34,173 bases of DNA, from assembly GCA_024230435.1 (NCBI GenBank), contig JAAERL010001058.1, forward strand, positions 1 through 34,173, in the 5' to 3' direction. Source of the DNA: Desulfobacteraceae bacterium. GTDB lineage: Bacteria > Desulfobacterota > Desulfobacteria > Desulfobacterales > Desulfosarcinaceae. The translations under genes and the position numbers were made by a program. A model generated the notes under the pieces. It was not told the origin of the DNA. It made no database searches and saw only the letters and a list, made by a program, of their open reading frames with translations. This document shows, piece by piece, positions 34,055 to 34,173 of this stretch (position 1 is the first letter of the stretch; the number at the start of each line of letters is the position of its first letter).

Positions 34055-34083
34055 TTGACATATATTATTCTTTTCGGCATACT
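34055..34083 (+). promoter_or_regulatory. Sigma-70-like promoter before tnpA
   Basis: TTGACA (perfect -35) at 34055-34060, 17 bases, then CATACT (4 of 6 to TATAAT) at 34078-34083. The tnpA ATG at 34090 would be at or close to the transcription start, so the mRNA may be nearly leaderless. No ribosome site is visible. Confidence 0.5.
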
Positions 34084-34089
34084 ATATGT

Positions 34090-34173
34090 ATGTCTGAATA
34101 TTTATATGCTCGAACTGCGGTTTATAATGTGAATTATCACTTCGTATGGTGCGTAAAATACCGCCGGAAAGTG
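34090..34173 (+). CDS. tnpA: IS200/IS605-family transposase TnpA, 5' part
   Basis: The first 28 codons are MSEYLYARTAVYNVNY, HFVWCVKYRRKV, the start of a Y1 (HUH-type) single-strand transposase; YHFVWCVKYRRK is typical. The gene runs off the window, so the HUH motif and catalytic Tyr are not seen. These transposases move IS200/IS605 elements, and related elements carry TnpB or IscB. The putative left end lies in the ~100 bases before it, with CCCGGGATGAATCGC at 33988-34002. Confidence 0.85.
   Translation, partial: MSEYLYARTAVYNVNYHFVWCVKYRRKV

Noticed and set aside
1-34173. CRISPR array
   Set aside because: The dispersed repeats are too long, too few and not regularly spaced, and no cas gene is seen.

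Overview
The window looks like chromosomal DNA from an anaerobic desulfobacterial (Desulfobacterota) bacterium, probably a sulfate reducer or close relative. This rests on gene content: a selenocysteine-dependent SelD with YedF, a double-cubane-type 2-hydroxyacyl-CoA dehydratase-family reductase with its ATP-dependent activase, a glutaconate-type CoA-transferase pair, a methyltransferase-DUF2284 fusion beside a B12-binding radical SAM protein, and many decayed insertion sequences. No rRNA, tRNA or CRISPR array was seen.

Layout. 1-2860: a chemoreceptor with two tandem zinc-binding (CZB) modules, a good sigma-54 promoter far upstream, and a copy of a ~180-bp dispersed repeat on each side. 2879-7854 (minus): a DUF2835 protein, then a probable selenium/redox block read activase > reductase > rhodanese lipoprotein > selD > yedF. 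The selD reading frame is interrupted by an in-frame UGA exactly at the catalytic position 17, so it is a selenoprotein that a plain ORF scan truncates. 8522-10485 (plus): CoA-transferase subunits A and B. 10644-15343: a secreted M14 carboxypeptidase, a receiver-domain fragment, a secreted Ntn-hydrolase and a small hypothetical gene. 15377-20440 (minus): a compact operon with two double-SCP2 lipid-binding proteins, a split transketolase and a glutamate-semialdehyde-aminomutase-like aminotransferase, with a divergent TetR gene and a near-perfect palindromic operator between them; this looks like an undescribed lipid-linked pathway. 21671-23206: a secreted PDZ plus alpha-toroid (DUF6288-like) protein.

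23200-30750 is an AT-rich accessory island: an ankyrin-repeat protein, a broken IS5-type transposase, a two-domain PTPS/QueD-like protein, a phosphoribosyltransferase gene broken by a copy of the 180-bp repeat, a decayed IscB element (omega RNA/HEARO RNA still well formed, IscB reduced to its PLMP and RuvC-I parts, and a 3' terminal hairpin), GTP cyclohydrolase I (folE), and a frameshifted ISAs1 transposase. The folE, phosphoribosyltransferase and PTPS set resembles the remains of a pterin or deazapurine pathway invaded by two different mobile elements.

30906-33981 (plus): a candidate 49-residue ORF, the methyltransferase-DUF2284 fusion and the B12/radical SAM enzyme, tightly packed as one operon. 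The window ends inside an IS200/IS605-type TnpA gene.
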